From Actinomortierella ambigua (lineage: Eukaryota; Mortierellomycota; Mortierellomycetes; Mortierellales; Mortierellaceae), in assembly GCA_016098155.1 (NCBI GenBank), contig JAAAJB010000638.1, forward strand, positions 1-19,441: a stretch of DNA of 19,441 nucleotides. The letters run 5' to 3'. A program made the translations under genes and the position numbers. The number at the start of each line of letters is the position of its first letter. Position 1 is the stretch's first letter. Shown in pieces: positions 17,764-19,441 of the stretch. The notes under the pieces were generated by a model. The model was given only the letters and a program-made list of their open reading frames with translations. It was not told the origin of the DNA and did not search any database.

Positions 17764-18570
17764 CTACATAAAGTCTTCCTCGATGGCATTGACGTCTTCA
17801 TCATAGTCTAGATTCCGATAGTTGGACGCGACTCGCATGTCGGCATTCTCAAAGATGGATGCATACGATTTTTCTGCAGCCTTTTGTTTGAGCTCCTGAA
17901 TGCGTGTAAATTCCTCCTGCTGCTTCTTTGTCTCCTGGGACCGTTGGTCCTTGCGCAAGTCGCGTTCGTGGAGCATCTTTTCCTGGGCTAGATCGGGAAA
18001 CTGTTCGACTTTGGTCTTGTTGAGGCGGTTGACGATATCGTTGATCCGCTCGGAGACGTAGACACGTTTGACGAGCTTGTTGTTCTTGAAGGAGACCTGA
18101 CCGACGTCCATGTCGCCAGTCTTTTTAAGGTTGGACCAAGGGGTGTAGATAATGGTCAGGTTGTTCTTTTTGTTGCCCTCGATCGAATTGGCCTTGACCA
18201 GCTGGGCGAGATCGTCGAGTAGCGGCTGTGGAATGTTGTCCCAGGTCTGTCCAGGGTTCAGACGCAGGTAGACGTGGGCGGACGACAGTTTGTCGACGTG
18301 GAACCAAACATCCTCCTCCCAGCCATACTTGATCAAGTCTTCGTTTTCAAACTTGTCCTTGCCCATGTAGACCTTTGCCGCAGGGGAGACGACTAGTTGA
18401 AGGGGTGGTATCCCAGGTAGCCATAGAAGGGAAAAAAGTCAGTTGTCACTCAGCTGCGCCATATTTTCGGCATCGTATGTTCCAAAACGATGACGCAGCG
18501 AATCCGCGCGCGGTATTTTTTTAATGCTGATGCTGTTTGTCATACCATTGGACGAAAAGTACAAGACCAT
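17764..18570 (-). CDS. CCDC25 / Jlp2 family NFACT-R domain protein
   Basis: Homologue of animal CCDC25 and yeast Jlp2. The family has an NFACT-R domain (the RNA/ribosome-associated module shared with NEMF/Rqc2) plus a C-terminal coiled coil. Its cellular role in fungi is not well defined. Two exons, 18570-18546 (25 nt) and 18392-17764, are joined across a 153-nt GT-AG intron and give 217 residues beginning [20 protein letters not shown], the expected family N-terminus. This joint fixes the start. Diagnostic segments are [54 protein letters not shown] and [20 protein letters not shown], all before residue 130. A charged Glu/Lys/Gln helix (about 150-185) predicts a coiled coil, followed by [11 protein letters not shown] and an acidic tail ending EEDFM. 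Length matches the family (about 208 residues). It is convergent with Zim17, 93 bp between stops. Confidence 0.95.
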
Positions 18571-19441
18571 GGCTGTAATGAATCCCGAAAGCGCTCTGTC
18601 CTGTGACGGATCAACCTTTTTATTCGGAGCAGGGATTGAACAAAAAGGGGAGAATTGGAGGGATGGCGGTGTTGAGCTCAACAATTCTTTTGGTGGCGAT
18701 GAGCTCTAGGGTGACAAGGGGGAGGCGGGTGGTGGGTGTGGGCGAGGGGGGTAAGAGAAAAGGGGGGGAAAGGGCAATTTTTTTTGGATGCGCAGCAAGT
18801 GCGATTGTACAGCATTTGCAGTATGGGTATATGGCAGTATGAGAAAAAAAAGGGACTGTGAGACCCGACCCCCCTTCATTGGACTGGATTTTGTTTTATG
18901 CTTCTGCAGTATCACTCTCCCCCTTCTCTCCCTTGTGTCAAAAAAAGTAGCCCAACAAGCTCTGCAAGACAGGAGTAACCGGAGTATCCTTTGCGTCGCG
19001 GCAAAGGGTGGATAATTCTTGTGTGTGAGTGAAAGGGACGCGGTAATAATAATAATATTTGATTTCATGCTCACACATTCTGTACGCCATGTTCCTCTTT
19101 GCTTACTTGCCTGATGCTGCTGCTGCTAATGAAATTCTTTTGGACGCCAGTTGCCCCAAAAGGATGGTTGAATTAGGGTGGAGGAAGAGAGCAGAGCGTG
19201 GTTGGACAGACAGACAGACAGACAGAGAGAGAACAGGGTCACAGCCCAGCCTAGTCGCAACAAAAAAACAAAAAAAGAGACAGCCATGAAGATGGCGACA
19301 ACCTGTGCAACACTTTGGAGAGCTCAAAATAGACTGTGGGCACACACTCTCTCTCGCGCACACATAATAATAATAATCATCATCTCTTTTTGTGTCTTTT
19401 TCACTCCTTCTCTGTCTCTCTCTATATTCCCCCCCCCCCCT
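18571..19441. other. Right-edge intergenic region with short repeats
   Basis: 870 bp without a supported gene. The first part presumably holds the CCDC25 promoter. G-rich runs occur at about 18715-18775, AAT repeats near 19044-19056 and 19365-19378, and a GACA tetranucleotide tract at 19204-19226. The window ends in a C run after CT-rich sequence. Open frames are short and low-complexity. Confidence 0.5.
19204..19226. repeat. (GACA)n microsatellite
   Basis: About five tandem GACA units flow into a short GA repeat. It is a non-coding tract near the right edge. Confidence 0.85.

Overview
This window looks like nuclear DNA of a filamentous fungus, most likely an early-diverging one of the Mucoromycota (Mortierella-like). 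The reasons are short GT-AG introns rich in T runs, pyrimidine-rich leaders, many short-repeat tracts, standard code use, and a kinase/Sel1-repeat relic of a kind I associate with that group. The lineage call is an inference from general style, not from a marker gene. No rRNA, tRNA, CRISPR array, plasmid origin or intact transposon was recognised.

Layout. (1) 1-1653: a decayed protein-kinase/Sel1-repeat gene, frameshifted several times. (2) 2578-3997 (+): EMC3, an insertase-family subunit of the ER membrane complex, four exons with a 16-nt first coding exon. (3) 4357-6391 (-): mitochondrial NADP-dependent isocitrate dehydrogenase, five exons, convergent with EMC3. (4) 6392-7909: a 1.5-kb divergent promoter region with short-repeat tracts. 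(5) 7910-9552 (+): a Methyltransf_16-type lysine methyltransferase, two exons, with a Q/N-rich insertion inside the catalytic fold. (6) 10139-12466 (-): a large single-exon type II membrane protein with a C-terminal PC-esterase (GDSL/TBL-like) domain, probably preceded by a 5'-UTR intron. (7) 12467-15072: 2.6 kb without a convincing coding gene. (8) 15073-16737 (+): a protein with a CENP-B/Tc5-type DNA-binding domain, a long Gln/His tract and no DDE nuclease, probably a domesticated pogo-type transposase. (9) 16843-17670 (+): Zim17/Tim15-type DNL zinc-finger protein, only 105 bp downstream. (10) 17764-18570 (-): CCDC25/Jlp2-like NFACT-R protein, two exons, convergent with Zim17. (11) 18571-19441: intergenic, short repeats, ending in a C run.

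The genes are mostly unrelated housekeeping loci and do not form a pathway cluster. Two act in mitochondria (IDP matrix NADPH supply; Zim17 for matrix Hsp70). Two belong to the secretory pathway (EMC3; the PC-esterase protein, probably Golgi). The most unusual items are the transposase-derived Q/H-rich factor, its very tight spacing to Zim17 with an uORF whose stop overlaps the Zim17 start as AUGA, and the interleaved 3' ends of Zim17 and CCDC25. I did not find a clearly novel multi-gene system.
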